Source of the DNA: Nemertoderma westbladi
Taxonomy: Eukaryota; Xenacoelomorpha; Nemertodermatida; Nemertodermatidae
Assembly (NCBI GenBank): GCA_032718475.1
Contig: JAUCBJ010007048.1
Coordinates: 1-61,619 of the forward strand
Length of the DNA: 61,619 bases
Reading direction: 5' to 3'
The notes under the pieces are model-generated. The model searched no databases, had not been told where the DNA came from, and saw only the letters and a program-made list of their open reading frames with translations. Positions 10,058 to 21,400 of the stretch are shown one piece after another (position 1 is the stretch's first letter; every line of letters starts with the position of its first letter). The position numbers were made by a program, and so were the translations under genes.

Positions 10058-12299
10058 GGAGACTACCCAACTGGAGTTGGAAAATCTGCAAGAGACGCAA
10101 GACAACATAAATAAACAGTTAACTGCTAGTCAAATGCAGATGATGAGACGATCTACTCCCAAACGCCAGGGATACACATCATCGGAGGAAGGCGAGACCA
10201 CCGATTCTGAAGGCGGAGGAAATAGATCTCATCTAAGCAGGCGTAGAAAAACATCTCACTGTCACAAATTGCCTGATTTGCCCCCAGCGGTTAGAAGACA
10301 ACTAGCTAGCACAGACTTAGGTGGTACAGAACCCACAGACCAAATTATTCAAGTCAAAAGACTCCCTACAATAGTAGATGAGCCTGAAATAATTAGGCCT
10401 GTCGTTCCCAAAGCCACTCCTGTGCTAGAGACCCCTGTACTTCCAGAGCTTAACTCTAAATTCCCTTTACACAGTACTACACTGCCTGTACCCGGTAGAA
10501 CAGTCCATGAGAATATCCCTGTCCTGGAAGCTGAGAGAGAAATCAAAGATTTGTCTCCCGTCGTCCCGCGTCGGCCCGCTACAATGTTGGCGACTCCCGC
10601 TTCGGCGGTCGAGTGGGTAGAGGAGGGACGTCGGGGGATGAATCTCCTGCTCGGACAGATGCAGGAGACTGTCCACCAACTTAAGGGAACAGTAAGGGAA
10701 AGTAGGGCAGAATTGCAAGAAGTGCAGCAAAGCATCGCGCTAGAACGTGACAAATTAGTCAATATGCAAAAGGGTATACCAATACCCCCAGTAACATTGT
10801 GTCAACCTGTTAGGTCTGAAGTATTACATGCGCAAGGTGTGGAGCCTACACGCATCTATACTGCTAGTGAAGTAGAAACTCCTATAGCAAACCCTATTAA
10901 GGGTGATTATAAACCTGTTGTTAATGATATTTCCTATAGACCTGATAATAATCCGAGAAATTCATATACCGATAATTCGATATTAAATAACACGATGGCC
11001 CAAGAAAGCTTCACGCGTCAGATGGCTAGAACAGAAGCCCGCCAAGCGGTCAAAGTGGGAGAGATCGTCAAATTCAATGGAGATGAGATGAAATGGTTAC
11101 CTTTCAATGAATATTACAAAGATAGCATACAGAACTCTGTACTATCTAACGGAGAGAAACTTAGATTCCTCATCAAGTGCTTGGAAGGACCTCCCAAGTT
11201 AATGGCGTTAAAGTTTATTCGACATCCAGATGGATTAAGACAAGTTTGGGACACATTAAACATCAGGTATGGTAACAAGGATAACATAGCTAAGTATTTG
11301 TATGCAAAATTAGTAGCCCCCCGAAACTTCCTTAGTAGCGGGATTATAGAGTTTTCCGATGAGATTCAGGAGATCTGTAGACAATTGGACTGGTTAGGTA
11401 AGTCTCATGAATATCAGAGTTCCATGGTTATTGGAGCCGTAGTCTCTACTTTACCAAAGGGTGGAGTATGTACCCGCTGGGACAAGAAAGTGTTGTATAT
11501 GAATGAGCAGCAACGACGAAGCCCTACCATGGCTGATCTCATGTCCTTCTTAGATGGTGAAGTAAAACTACAACTCATCAAGCAGTCCAGAGAGAAAACA
11601 TCGGAAAATAAGGTAAGTGAGAAACCCGTTTCTAGGAGAAGAGTAACACCAGTGTGTTACACTGACGACGGCGCAAGCCAAGCTTCTCAAGAAGAGGACA
11701 GCGGGAAAGACACTGACCGATTTTACTACATTAACAAAACCTCAAAGGACGTAAGTAAATACAAGGCTCGAACCAAAGATAGGAGAGAACAGGTTGCTAA
11801 GACTCCTCCTCAGTCTCCTAACAGAATGCACGGAAGAAAGCCCGAAGAAAGAACGAGAGTGCATCACGTTACCCAAGGTAAAGTGAGTAACATCAAACCA
11901 AACTGTGCGCTGTGCGACGGGCCCCACCGTTTGAGTGCGTGTGCTGAATTTCTAAAGAAATCCCTTGTAGACAGACGTGCAGTCATGTGGGATAACCGGT
12001 TATGCTATAATTGCCTCAGATCAGGACACCAACGGCGAACCTGTTACTCCGACGTAAAGTGTGCAAAGTGTGGCGCGAAACATCACATCTTGTTACACAG
12101 TGAGTTCGAACGAGACAACCCGAGTCAGGTAAGTGAGCCCGAACTACATGTCCAATTCAGTGATGTAAATGACACTGATCAAGAGTCTGAGATGGAAGGA
12201 TTCTATACTGACGAATTCTCCGACGCCAACGAATCCTGTTACCTAATAAATACCACAGTGTATCGAGCACTTACTTACGAAAAGGACACCGACAATTGA
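9855..12299 (+). CDS. BEL/Pao gag, main segment with zinc motifs (frame 3)
   Basis: Gag coats and packages the element RNA in cytoplasmic particles. This 814-codon frame starts with an Ala/Glu/Lys coiled coil (residues about 25-95) containing two copies of AEAERKAAKA. A low-complexity linker follows, then the conserved gag core found in BEL/Pao elements (about 385-585, around KFNGDEMKWLPFNEYYKDSI), then a C-terminal zinc-binding array (about 683-750) with C-x2-C...H...C, a second CYNCLRSGHQRRTC knuckle and a third CAKCGAKHH motif. It stops at 12299. Pol lies one frame to the right, open from 12250, so a 50-base overlap with a +1 shift joins them. The apparent ATG start is internal to gag. Confidence 0.85.
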   Translation: MIKKLRLTRVQEEQVKKKRIEDRKVAAVTAAMAEVEAERKAAKAAAAEAEAERKAAKAVAEAERKASEETTQLELENLQETQDNINKQLTASQMQMMRRSTPKRQGYTSSEEGETTDSEGGGNRSHLSRRRKTSHCHKLPDLPPAVRRQLASTDLGGTEPTDQIIQVKRLPTIVDEPEIIRPVVPKATPVLETPVLPELNSKFPLHSTTLPVPGRTVHENIPVLEAEREIKDLSPVVPRRPATMLATPASAVEWVEEGRRGMNLLLGQMQETVHQLKGTVRESRAELQEVQQSIALERDKLVNMQKGIPIPPVTLCQPVRSEVLHAQGVEPTRIYTASEVETPIANPIKGDYKPVVNDISYRPDNNPRNSYTDNSILNNTMAQESFTRQMARTEARQAVKVGEIVKFNGDEMKWLPFNEYYKDSIQNSVLSNGEKLRFLIKCLEGPPKLMALKFIRHPDGLRQVWDTLNIRYGNKDNIAKYLYAKLVAPRNFLSSGIIEFSDEIQEICRQLDWLGKSHEYQSSMVIGAVVSTLPKGGVCTRWDKKVLYMNEQQRRSPTMADLMSFLDGEVKLQLIKQSREKTSENKVSEKPVSRRRVTPVCYTDDGASQASQEEDSGKDTDRFYYINKTSKDVSKYKARTKDRREQVAKTPPQSPNRMHGRKPEERTRVHHVTQGKVSNIKPNCALCDGPHRLSACAEFLKKSLVDRRAVMWDNRLCYNCLRSGHQRRTCYSDVKCAKCGAKHHILLHSEFERDNPSQVSEPELHVQFSDVNDTDQESEMEGFYTDEFSDANESCYLINTTVYRALTYEKDTDN

Positions 12300-15200
12300 G
12301 TTCCCCCCAACTACTTTTGCCAGACAACCATCTTGGAAAGCTCCAACTTCCAATGTAGGAATCAGAGAATTTCCTGTAGTGCAGGTAAGAGTTCACGGTC
12401 CTAACAAAAGTTACATAGTGAACGCCCTCCTTGACTCCGGCAGCACAGGAACATTCATCGATCAAGAACTAGCCGAAGATATCTTTGCTGGACAACCCAA
12501 ATTCCGGACTAAATTGAATATGTCAGGAATTATGCAGGTTTGGAAATCTACCCTAACGGCAGATTACTATGTAGGTGTGTTGTCCACCCCCCAGGATAAA
12601 TTAGGAGCACAAGGTATAAGGTCGGTAAAAATGGTGGCTATAAAGAACTTCGCTACTACCCAAGCAGAACTTTATAATTGGGACGAGGATGAGAGCATCC
12701 AACAGCTTAAGATACCTCGATTCCAGACAGATTATCCTGGAGTGCAAATACTCATCGGCCAAAACGCGCATGAGGCGCTCGAGACATTGGAGAAACGGCC
12801 TGCTCAACCGCAGCCACTGCAAACCTATGCGGTAAGAACTAGAGTAGGTTGGTACTTTACTGGCCCTTCCCGCAGAACTCTCGAAGAGAGAATGCCACAA
12901 GAACGAATATACCAAGTAAACGATTGGGAAGTGGAGAGCAGTGAGGTGGACGAACTAACTGAGGGAACACCATACTCCTCAGATAATGACGACATCTACC
13001 AACTCTTCGATGAAGAGAACACAATCGACCTACTTACAGAAAACAAAACTTGGAAAAACCAGGTGAACCTATGTCAACTGATTCGCCCATCGGGACCCAT
13101 TGATTACAATGACGAACTAAATGATGAGATAGAGCGCTACAACGCTAGAACTCGGGACGAACTCGCCGTACGATTCTTTACTCAAGAATTGGTAGAGCCC
13201 AATTCATACGATAAGGCCATATCGATAGAAGAAGAAAGAGCCAAGCAAATCCAGGAAACAACTACACGTTTTTTAAAGGACCAAGGTAGATATGAAATCG
13301 GCCTACCATTTCGAAAACGAGAACCTAGATTTATAAATAACAGACCCTTGGCAGAGAAAAGAATCGCTCAATTACATCGACGCGTTACGGCTAATGCTTC
13401 AGCTAAAGAAATGTACCAAACTCAGTTGAAGAAATTTATTACAAAGGGATACGCGGAGCGAGTACCGGAAGGAACACCAGTGACTGAGAGAACGTATTAC
13501 TTAACACATCATTACGTTCCCAAACCCGGTAAACCCCATGAAGTACGAGTCGTATTCGATAGCTCCGCTCTATATATGGGCCAATCCCTCAATTCCGAGT
13601 TGTTACCAGGACCCAACTTACTCCAATCTTTGTTGGGAATACTTTTAAGATTAAGACAATATTCCATCGCGTTCGCCTCCGATATAGAAGGAATGTTCTT
13701 ACAAGTCAAGGCGCTGGATAGAGATAGAGACAGCCTGAGATTTCTGTGGTGGCCTGAAGGAGATCTCAACCAGAAACCGGTAGAGTACTGGATGACCATC
13801 CAGGCTTTTGGGATCATATCAAGCCCTTCCAACGCCTGCTCCGTGGTGCGGACCACTGCGAATGACAACCGAGACGCCTTCTCAAAAGAGGTGATAGACA
13901 ACATCAAGCGTAATATATACATGGACGACAATTTAAGGTCCCTTCCATCAGTAGAAGAAGCCATTGATGTCGCGAAAGGAACGGTAGAGTGTTTGAAAAG
14001 AGGTGGATTTCGACTGACGAAATTCACCAGCAACTCCCGTGAGTTTCTGGAAGCGATACCAGTAGAAGACCAAGGAACGAAAGATCTAGACTTAATAAAG
14101 GACGATCTTCCAGAAACCAAGACGCTTGGCTTGAAGTGGGACACCGAAAGAGATATCCTGTTTTTTCAGCTAAAACAGCGAGATAATCCAGTTCGGACCA
14201 AACGGATTTGTTTAAGTATCCTGAGCATTTATTTCGACCCATTGGGATTTATTAGCCCAGTTATATTGATTGCTCGGAGTTTAGTACAACAAATGTGGCT
14301 TGAAAACCACTCATGGGACGATCCACTTAAGGGAGAACTGTTAAAGAAGTGGATGAAATGGGAAGATTCTCTACCTGCCATCGAGAGCTTTATAATTTCC
14401 CGTGCATATTTTGGTCATGTTCTTCCTACATATTCCTATCAACTCCATGTGTTTGGAGACGCCAGCGACATGGGAATAGGTATAGTAGCATATCTGCGAG
14501 TCGAAACTCCGGATGGAATCAAAGTCGCCTTGGTTACCTCTAAGGCATTGATTAACAACAAGTTAAAGGTTCCTCGAGCGGAGTTAAAGGCGGCTTTATA
14601 CGCTACAGCCATCGGCCGGAACGTAACAGAACAAATCGACTATCCACTGGAGAAAACTGTTTATTGGACCGACGCTTTACTCGTGTTGGAATATCTAACC
14701 AATGAAGTCTGTCAGTTCAGCGTTTTTGTTACTAACAGGGTAGCTATTATTCTTAGTCGCACAAAGATAGATCAATGGAGACATTGCCCTGGTACGATTA
14801 ATCCAGCCGATATCGCCTCCAGGGGAGCGACTCCACAGGAACTGATAGATACTCCAGACTGGTTGGGTGGACCCGACTTCCTGAGTAAGGAAGAGGATGA
14901 ATGGCCTCCTCACCTTACTACGGCGGAGATTAGACAAGCCAAGGGAGCGGAGAAAGTCAAACCTAAAACCCGGGCGAGTAAATCGAAGTTATTTAAACCG
15001 ACTATCGATCTATCTGTATTACATACTTCCAGAAACGATGCTTCGGATCCACAATCCGTCGCCACAAATAAGTCTGTTGTGGAAATTAGAGATAGAGATT
15101 GGAAATCTGGAACACCAGACGTCTCGCAAGGAATCTCACCCCTGCTGCAGAGAGCAATGCATCACTACAGTTCCTGGAATCGGCTCTGTAAAGCCGTCAC

Positions 15201-16803
15201 ATATTTAAGGCGATGTTTTCATCATCACTACTCCAGGACGAAGACCATTAGTGATACCGCTCCATTGACATCTGCGCAAGTTCATGTTATTAAAAATTTA
15301 CCCAAGTATAAGACATCCGACCGGTTTCTAAAGGAAAAAATCAGTTACCAGGAGCATGAAGAAACCAATAAGCAGATACTGAGACTCCTGCAATGCTATG
15401 AGGATTCCGATAAGTATTTCCTGTTGTTGAGAAATCCGCAGATGCGCTTAAGGGATCGCTTCTCTAGCACAATGATAGATGGGTTAATACGTGTTGGAGG
15501 AAGGCTCACCAATGCGCCATTATCCTTTGACACTAAATTCCCCATACTCATTAGAAATCTTGAAGTACAAATCAAGATGATTGTAGATGTTCACAGTAAA
15601 CTTTATCATGCTGGTAGAGAACGAGTTCTTAGCGAAATTCGAACTCGCTATTATTTTGATAAACCCCGTAGAGCTCTGAACCAAGTTCTTAGGAACTGCA
15701 TACCCTGTAGGAAAGCATTCAGTAGGCCTTTAACACAGCGAGAGGCAGAATTACCTAGGGAACAAGTAAGCTTCTATGAACCACCTTTTACTAATACTGG
15801 TGTAGATTTATTTGGCCCTATTGAAGTATATCGTGCTAGGACTATAGTCAAGAGATGGTGTGTCATCTTCGTATGCATGACTTGTAGAGCCATCCATCTC
15901 GATATGGTGAACGATCTATCTACCAACAGCTTCGTCTTAAGTTTACGCCGACAGATTGCTCGCTTCGGGACGAGTAATACCATGAGATCGGATAAGGGAA
16001 CGAACTTCATTGGTGCCAACAACGAAATCCAGGCTTACGTGAAGGACTGGAACCAAAGACAGGTGGACGATCAGCTAAGGATAACAGCATCTAGCTGGAC
16101 CTTCAACGCCGCCGACGCCCCTTGGTGGGGAGGAAATTGGGAGAGATTAATTAGAAGTGTCAAGACCGCATTTCACTTTATAGTGCCATGCCGCGCGTAT
16201 CTCACCGACGAACTTTTGCGGACATTAATGGAGGAAATAGCTGCCTATCTCAACGAGAGACCGCTTATGCCAGTCTCATCGAGTCCCGATTCCCTGGAAG
16301 CGATAACACCCGCGCACTTCCTACTGAAGAAACCTGTAGCCATGCTCCCACGATCCGAGATTACCGACGGAGACGAATACTGCCGTCGAACTTGGCAACT
16401 TATGCAGTTGCTATCCCGTCGTTTCGCTGACCATTTCGAGAAACATTATCTGCCCACGCTACAACTTCGAACTAAGTGGTTTGCGCAGCAAGAAAACGTC
16501 AGCGCCGGAGATATGGTGCTTATTGTAGATTCAGACCTTCCACGTAAACGGTGGCAGACAGGTCGTATCATCGAGACTCACATCTCGGATGATGGTTTAG
16601 TACGCTCGGTAGAACTCGTCGTCATGCGGCGTAACTTCAAGAAGCCAGGCATAATCTTTGAGACGCAACAACTCAACCGCCCAGTGGGTCGTTTATGTTT
16701 ACTGGAAAGAGACAGAGAACTCTCCGGAAACTATGGAAGACAAGACACTCTTCCCACGACCACCTCCCTAATTCCTCAAACATCTAGGGACTCCCCAACG
16801 TGA
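12250..16803 (+). CDS. BEL/Pao pol: protease, reverse transcriptase, RNase H, integrase
   Basis: The frame opens after two stops at 12244-12249, has no early ATG and overlaps the gag end, so it is probably made as a Gag-Pol fusion by a +1 step. Counting residues from 12379: aspartic protease LLDSGS with Asp19; reverse transcriptase about 360-560 with YMDD at 514-517; RNase H about 685-800 (FGDASD, then a WTD motif near 763); integrase zinc finger about 1070-1111 (H...H, then CIPC); integrase core with Asp1143, Asp1205 and Glu1255; then a C-terminal domain with WQTGRI typical of this superfamily. Spacing D-x61-D-x49-E. All catalytic residues I checked are present and there is no internal stop over 1,474 codons, so this gene looks intact. 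The products copy the RNA to DNA and insert it. Confidence 0.95.
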   Translation: MPQCIEHLLTKRTPTIEFPPTTFARQPSWKAPTSNVGIREFPVVQVRVHGPNKSYIVNALLDSGSTGTFIDQELAEDIFAGQPKFRTKLNMSGIMQVWKSTLTADYYVGVLSTPQDKLGAQGIRSVKMVAIKNFATTQAELYNWDEDESIQQLKIPRFQTDYPGVQILIGQNAHEALETLEKRPAQPQPLQTYAVRTRVGWYFTGPSRRTLEERMPQERIYQVNDWEVESSEVDELTEGTPYSSDNDDIYQLFDEENTIDLLTENKTWKNQVNLCQLIRPSGPIDYNDELNDEIERYNARTRDELAVRFFTQELVEPNSYDKAISIEEERAKQIQETTTRFLKDQGRYEIGLPFRKREPRFINNRPLAEKRIAQLHRRVTANASAKEMYQTQLKKFITKGYAERVPEGTPVTERTYYLTHHYVPKPGKPHEVRVVFDSSALYMGQSLNSELLPGPNLLQSLLGILLRLRQYSIAFASDIEGMFLQVKALDRDRDSLRFLWWPEGDLNQKPVEYWMTIQAFGIISSPSNACSVVRTTANDNRDAFSKEVIDNIKRNIYMDDNLRSLPSVEEAIDVAKGTVECLKRGGFRLTKFTSNSREFLEAIPVEDQGTKDLDLIKDDLPETKTLGLKWDTERDILFFQLKQRDNPVRTKRICLSILSIYFDPLGFISPVILIARSLVQQMWLENHSWDDPLKGELLKKWMKWEDSLPAIESFIISRAYFGHVLPTYSYQLHVFGDASDMGIGIVAYLRVETPDGIKVALVTSKALINNKLKVPRAELKAALYATAIGRNVTEQIDYPLEKTVYWTDALLVLEYLTNEVCQFSVFVTNRVAIILSRTKIDQWRHCPGTINPADIASRGATPQELIDTPDWLGGPDFLSKEEDEWPPHLTTAEIRQAKGAEKVKPKTRASKSKLFKPTIDLSVLHTSRNDASDPQSVATNKSVVEIRDRDWKSGTPDVSQGISPLLQRAMHHYSSWNRLCKAVTYLRRCFHHHYSRTKTISDTAPLTSAQVHVIKNLPKYKTSDRFLKEKISYQEHEETNKQILRLLQCYEDSDKYFLLLRNPQMRLRDRFSSTMIDGLIRVGGRLTNAPLSFDTKFPILIRNLEVQIKMIVDVHSKLYHAGRERVLSEIRTRYYFDKPRRALNQVLRNCIPCRKAFSRPLTQREAELPREQVSFYEPPFTNTGVDLFGPIEVYRARTIVKRWCVIFVCMTCRAIHLDMVNDLSTNSFVLSLRRQIARFGTSNTMRSDKGTNFIGANNEIQAYVKDWNQRQVDDQLRITASSWTFNAADAPWWGGNWERLIRSVKTAFHFIVPCRAYLTDELLRTLMEEIAAYLNERPLMPVSSSPDSLEAITPAHFLLKKPVAMLPRSEITDGDEYCRRTWQLMQLLSRRFADHFEKHYLPTLQLRTKWFAQQENVSAGDMVLIVDSDLPRKRWQTGRIIETHISDDGLVRSVELVVMRRNFKKPGIIFETQQLNRPVGRLCLLERDRELSGNYGRQDTLPTTTSLIPQTSRDSPT

Positions 16804-18419
16804 TACGTCTGGAGTGGGCGCATGACTATATTATTCTATCTATTTTTATTATATTTTATATGCGAACTTTATTATGTACTTTATTATAATCGTTTTATTT
16901 AATTTTATTTAGTAGAATGTTATTTTAGACTATTTAGTAGGTTAGTGCAATATATTAGTGTTTATTACGTAATTACACAGAACATATTTAATATGACGGC
17001 GAGAAATAATTCTTTCTTTTCCTTACAGTCCATATTATATTATAAATACGAGACTACATGTAAGATGACATGTCAGTACTTATTAAAGTACAATAAAGCT
17101 CCTACTATATTTAAGTATTATTGGTAGGCAGAGTATTAGGAATGCAAAGTTCAGATCCTCGTGTCTCGGCTAAACCAAGCTCTGGGTAGACCTTGGAAAC
17201 GACTTGCCTCTTCACACTGACATTGCTTCGTGCGATATTGCTCTCATACCATATATAATAATACATATAGTAGCGTGATGTCCCTCTAACAGTAGCGTAA
17301 AACGCAAATAAAGCTGTTAAACCTTTTGACCATCTGTAATTCTAGTCGATTAAGATATCGTGGCACCCACCGATATAGTTGAAAGACAAATTCTAGAATC
17401 AGTGGTTAACGTCCCCAGACAAGTTCTGGAATAAATCGGTGCCCATCTTAAATATTAATTTAATATTTATTAAAATCTGTAAAATTCAGATCCTTTAAAA
17501 TTTCTAGTCAATTAAGATATCGCAGCACTTACCGATACTCTTAAAAGACAATTTTATAGAATTAAAGATCCTCAGTCCCCAGACATGCTCTGGAATAAAA
17601 ATTGTGTCAATTTTAACATCAAATAATACAATTCACGGGAATAAATTTAAATTCATATTTTAAATGAATATCATAAATTGTCATTTTGTGCAATTTATAA
17701 CATTCCCAAAATTCCATTAATTAATAGATCATGGGAGCGGAGATTCATCCTATTGAGTGTATTAGAGTGCGAGAATCTCCAACATATAGTCAATAGCCGA
17801 TAAAAATTAATAAAATCATGCATAGAGAGGATATTGACAATTAAAGAATTACTATTAAATAGTATTCCAGATCTGTATGCATGAGAATTACCCTAATTCT
17901 ACCGCTAGCTTTCCATAATGTCACCATAGCAACACCCACGCTAGAATTAGAAGCAAGTTAAAAGAACAATAGAAAGCTTGTCCCATTGCATAGCATAGAG
18001 AATACATAGCACACTGTTAGTATCCAAGGATACACAGTAATAACGTGACATTCTGGAAGGCACTGACTAACGGACAAATGGCCTGTATGTGTACAATTGG
18101 TGACAGTTGTGTGGAATTTGTGCGTTTATAGGTGAATGTTACTGCTAAAGTATGTTTACAGTAGCTAGTCACAATTGTGAAAGTAACCCAACTCTCCTAT
18201 AGAAAGAACCTAAAGTGGATCCAAGCCATTGGGACGGACAGTGGAGTGACTTGTGCCGGTTATCGTTGTCGTGCTGTTGCTACATGTTGGCGTAAACACC
18301 GCGACGACGGTACATCGGCGCTGAGAATCCCACTGTCCGGGGGCAACGAGAGGTAGGCAGCGACGCCCGCTAGCCTAAACATAAACTCATTTTGATATTA
18401 ATAAACTCAGATAGCAGAT
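16804..18419 (+). other. Spacer between pol and ORF3 with an internal duplication
   Basis: About 1.6 kb without a credible gene. A block around CTAGTCGATTAAGATATCG (17340-17450) recurs in diverged form around CTAGTCAATTAAGATATCG (17508-17610). Such a spacer could hold a splice acceptor or promoter for a separate ORF3 message, but I cannot fix one by eye. Confidence 0.6.
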
Positions 18420-21400
18420 ATGATGGAGTTGATAGAAGATGATCTTGGTATTAGGGAGTGATATACTCTACCTTTACAAGGATTTGTGGATAGCTTAATA
18501 TGCGGTGAAGCCGATCCAACCATTACGGAGGACGATGGTCGTTATATCGAACCGCCGATGTCCCAAGAGCAACTTACGCGTGAATTGGACTATCGAAAAT
18601 TCACCGCTCGCTATACGAATCGTAATGGTACGTATATGGACTTCTTAACTACCGGCCATCCTATCGATTTACATGATACGGACGATGTAGACACAGAAAG
18701 GGAAATGGTTCTATTTAAATATCATACCCAGCGGAGTCGTAACGATAAACCGAGAATAGAACACGAAAATTATATTCGTAACAGACTGGAAAGATAAAAC
18801 GTTGAAGAACCGGATAAACGCATCGACTTCAACGACTACCTGGAATTTTTGAGAGAAACTTATCTCAACATCGCCAGTCAGCAGAACCTAGAGACTCGAT
18901 ATCCTCAAGGTATACATCATGACCCTATGGTAGAACTCAAACGGCTCTATTTCACTATGATGTATCTTACCGCCGATCGTCCACTACCTGTTATCCCGGA
19001 TAGTTTTGAACAAATGGAAGAATATTGCAAAACTGGAGAACGATCACCCGCGTTTCCTCTACAGGACGTACGTCTTTGGTATTATTGTGACGAATGCCCT
19101 AGACCCAACCAACAAACTGAAAGACATAAACATCCGCGGAGACGTTGCGCTAAACACAGCTTTACGCGTTATACTTACGGGAGTTTCGAGCGAAACCTGT
19201 TCGACGTATCACCCACAATCGCTCGTCTTAAACGATCACTAAATAAACCTATGATCAGAGTTCCGGAATACTCGGTCAGGCCTCCTCATTCCCTAGTGAG
19301 ACCTCAAACTCTTGATCCTAACAGTATCACTGATCCTCCCGAACTATATTCCCTGTTCAAAGACTTAGTGTTACCCGAACAATTAATCGGTGGTGCTCCG
19401 GTAGTGGGTTCGTTAGACATTCGCCCATCCTACTTAGCCGGATTGGGACGCGGGCAGCTAATATCGCCATTTGATCCTTACAATCGTCCAGGATTAAACC
19501 CGATGCAACCCGCCACGGAAGTCGAGGAGAGCGTTATAAGAAACGCTTTAGACGCCATTCGACAGAAGATCGGAAAGGGAACACAAGATTGTTTAGAGAA
19601 ACGTAAATTACAACAACAAGTCCAATCGGTGAAGGAGTTAGCCTTGCCACAGTTCGATAGAGAAATCCAAAACCTCGAGGAGGACATCGAGCTTGGACGC
19701 ACGTATTCTCTACAAGAGTTTTTAGATGAACGCTTACAGAGACAAGCGGAAGAAAATCTACTCGAGGAGAAACACACGAAAATGGACGAGAGAGAAGAAG
19801 CCGCTTTAGCCCAACCTGAAGCTCAAATCCTTATGACAGATCTCTACTCTAAAACCGTCCGTCATCCCTCGATGATTCCACATTTCGGAGACAAACTCTT
19901 CGCGACGATACAACCTCAACCGGTTGATATCAGTACAGGATCGCAAAATCTTATCGCTGACGCCCCTATGTTACAGCGTCCGCCAATCGAGGCTGCTCGT
20001 GTTGACGGTATACTCGTTGAACCTCCGGACAATCGATCGGATCTTGTCCGTCGTATGGTACACGATGTCAACATACGCGCTAGACCTTTACAGAACTCGT
20101 TTTATGGGATTAAAGACCACCCTTATTACGTTAATCTGACTCAATATTATATGGTAAAACCAGAAGACCCGACGCATAATTTAAAGTTTCTACCACTAAT
20201 AAATCCTCTAGACGTTGTCGAACTCGAACAATTGCAGAAACATCTGGATCAGTTAGTAAAGGTAAACTCATTTAGAAAACCATATAACATTTCTCGAATC
20301 GAGAAGGATATAGAACCTCCTTATAATCTCGATGGATTTATTAAAACTCGATTAGTCCATTGGAATCTAGATCTATTATTTGAAGAAGAGAAAATACAAA
20401 GATATGGAAATGTGGAGACGTATACCACTCGGCACATGAAGTATAGTGATCTCCCTGACGCTAACCAATGCGCCACCTTGTGGCATCCAGTAGGGATGAC
20501 CCTAGAGAACGCCACCAAGGAGTGGAATGAAACTCTTAATGTTATTGAGATGTATGGAGTTGTCACCTACGATAATGAAGGTAGCGTTCCGTTCGGAGAA
20601 CTAGGAACTACGCGCATGATCCACATACGCGGATTAGCTGGTTCTACCCACGTGTTTACTCGAGCGTGTTCCGACGTGATTGATTATTCCTTTGAAACTC
20701 TCACCGAAACACAAAAGAATCTCCGACATGGACAATTCGAACTCGCGCAGCGTTACGTCATTGACACTGAACGCAAACCGGCCATGGGTATCGATGGATC
20801 GATGTTACCCCAGCCCGTACTCGAGATGTTGTTCAACGAAAGAATCCTTAAAATCGGCTCAGCTGTTTATGGAGATCTCCAAAACGACTTTCGGAATATG
20901 GAAAATATCCCATATCCTTTCGTAGATACGCAACTGATTGCTCCCTGGGCAGAAGGTCGAGGTTTCTTCCGCACCATGTATGCTAATACGTCTAGCAACA
21001 TTACAAAGGTGCAACGAACTTCCATCGGACATCTTGCCTTTCAGGAATACGGATGGAATTTCAAAGTCGGAAATCCCATCAACTATCAACAAGTATACGT
21101 AGACCATTATTCTCGATTATACTTTGATGGACCATTGACCGCACCTGGCGTCGTGTATAGCTTCATGAGTGTTCCACTCCGTCCCTCCTTAGCTATCTAC
21201 ACGATCTTTGAAAACACCGCACTTGCCGGTTGGCTAGCCGATGTGTGCAGTCGTACTATACGCGCCCATCCATTAATACTTGGGACCAAACTCGCTAAGC
21301 TAGATGAACATAATAAATTCATCCGCTTCGAATGTTTCCGGCGATTTTTAACCCCGTTCCGCAACGTGGATAGCCAATTTAAAGACCGCGCTTTAACCAA

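Noticed and set aside
13512-14144. Antisense ORFs across pol and ORF3 (for example 210 codons on the minus strand)
   Set aside because: Shadows of the real plus-strand genes, without motifs.
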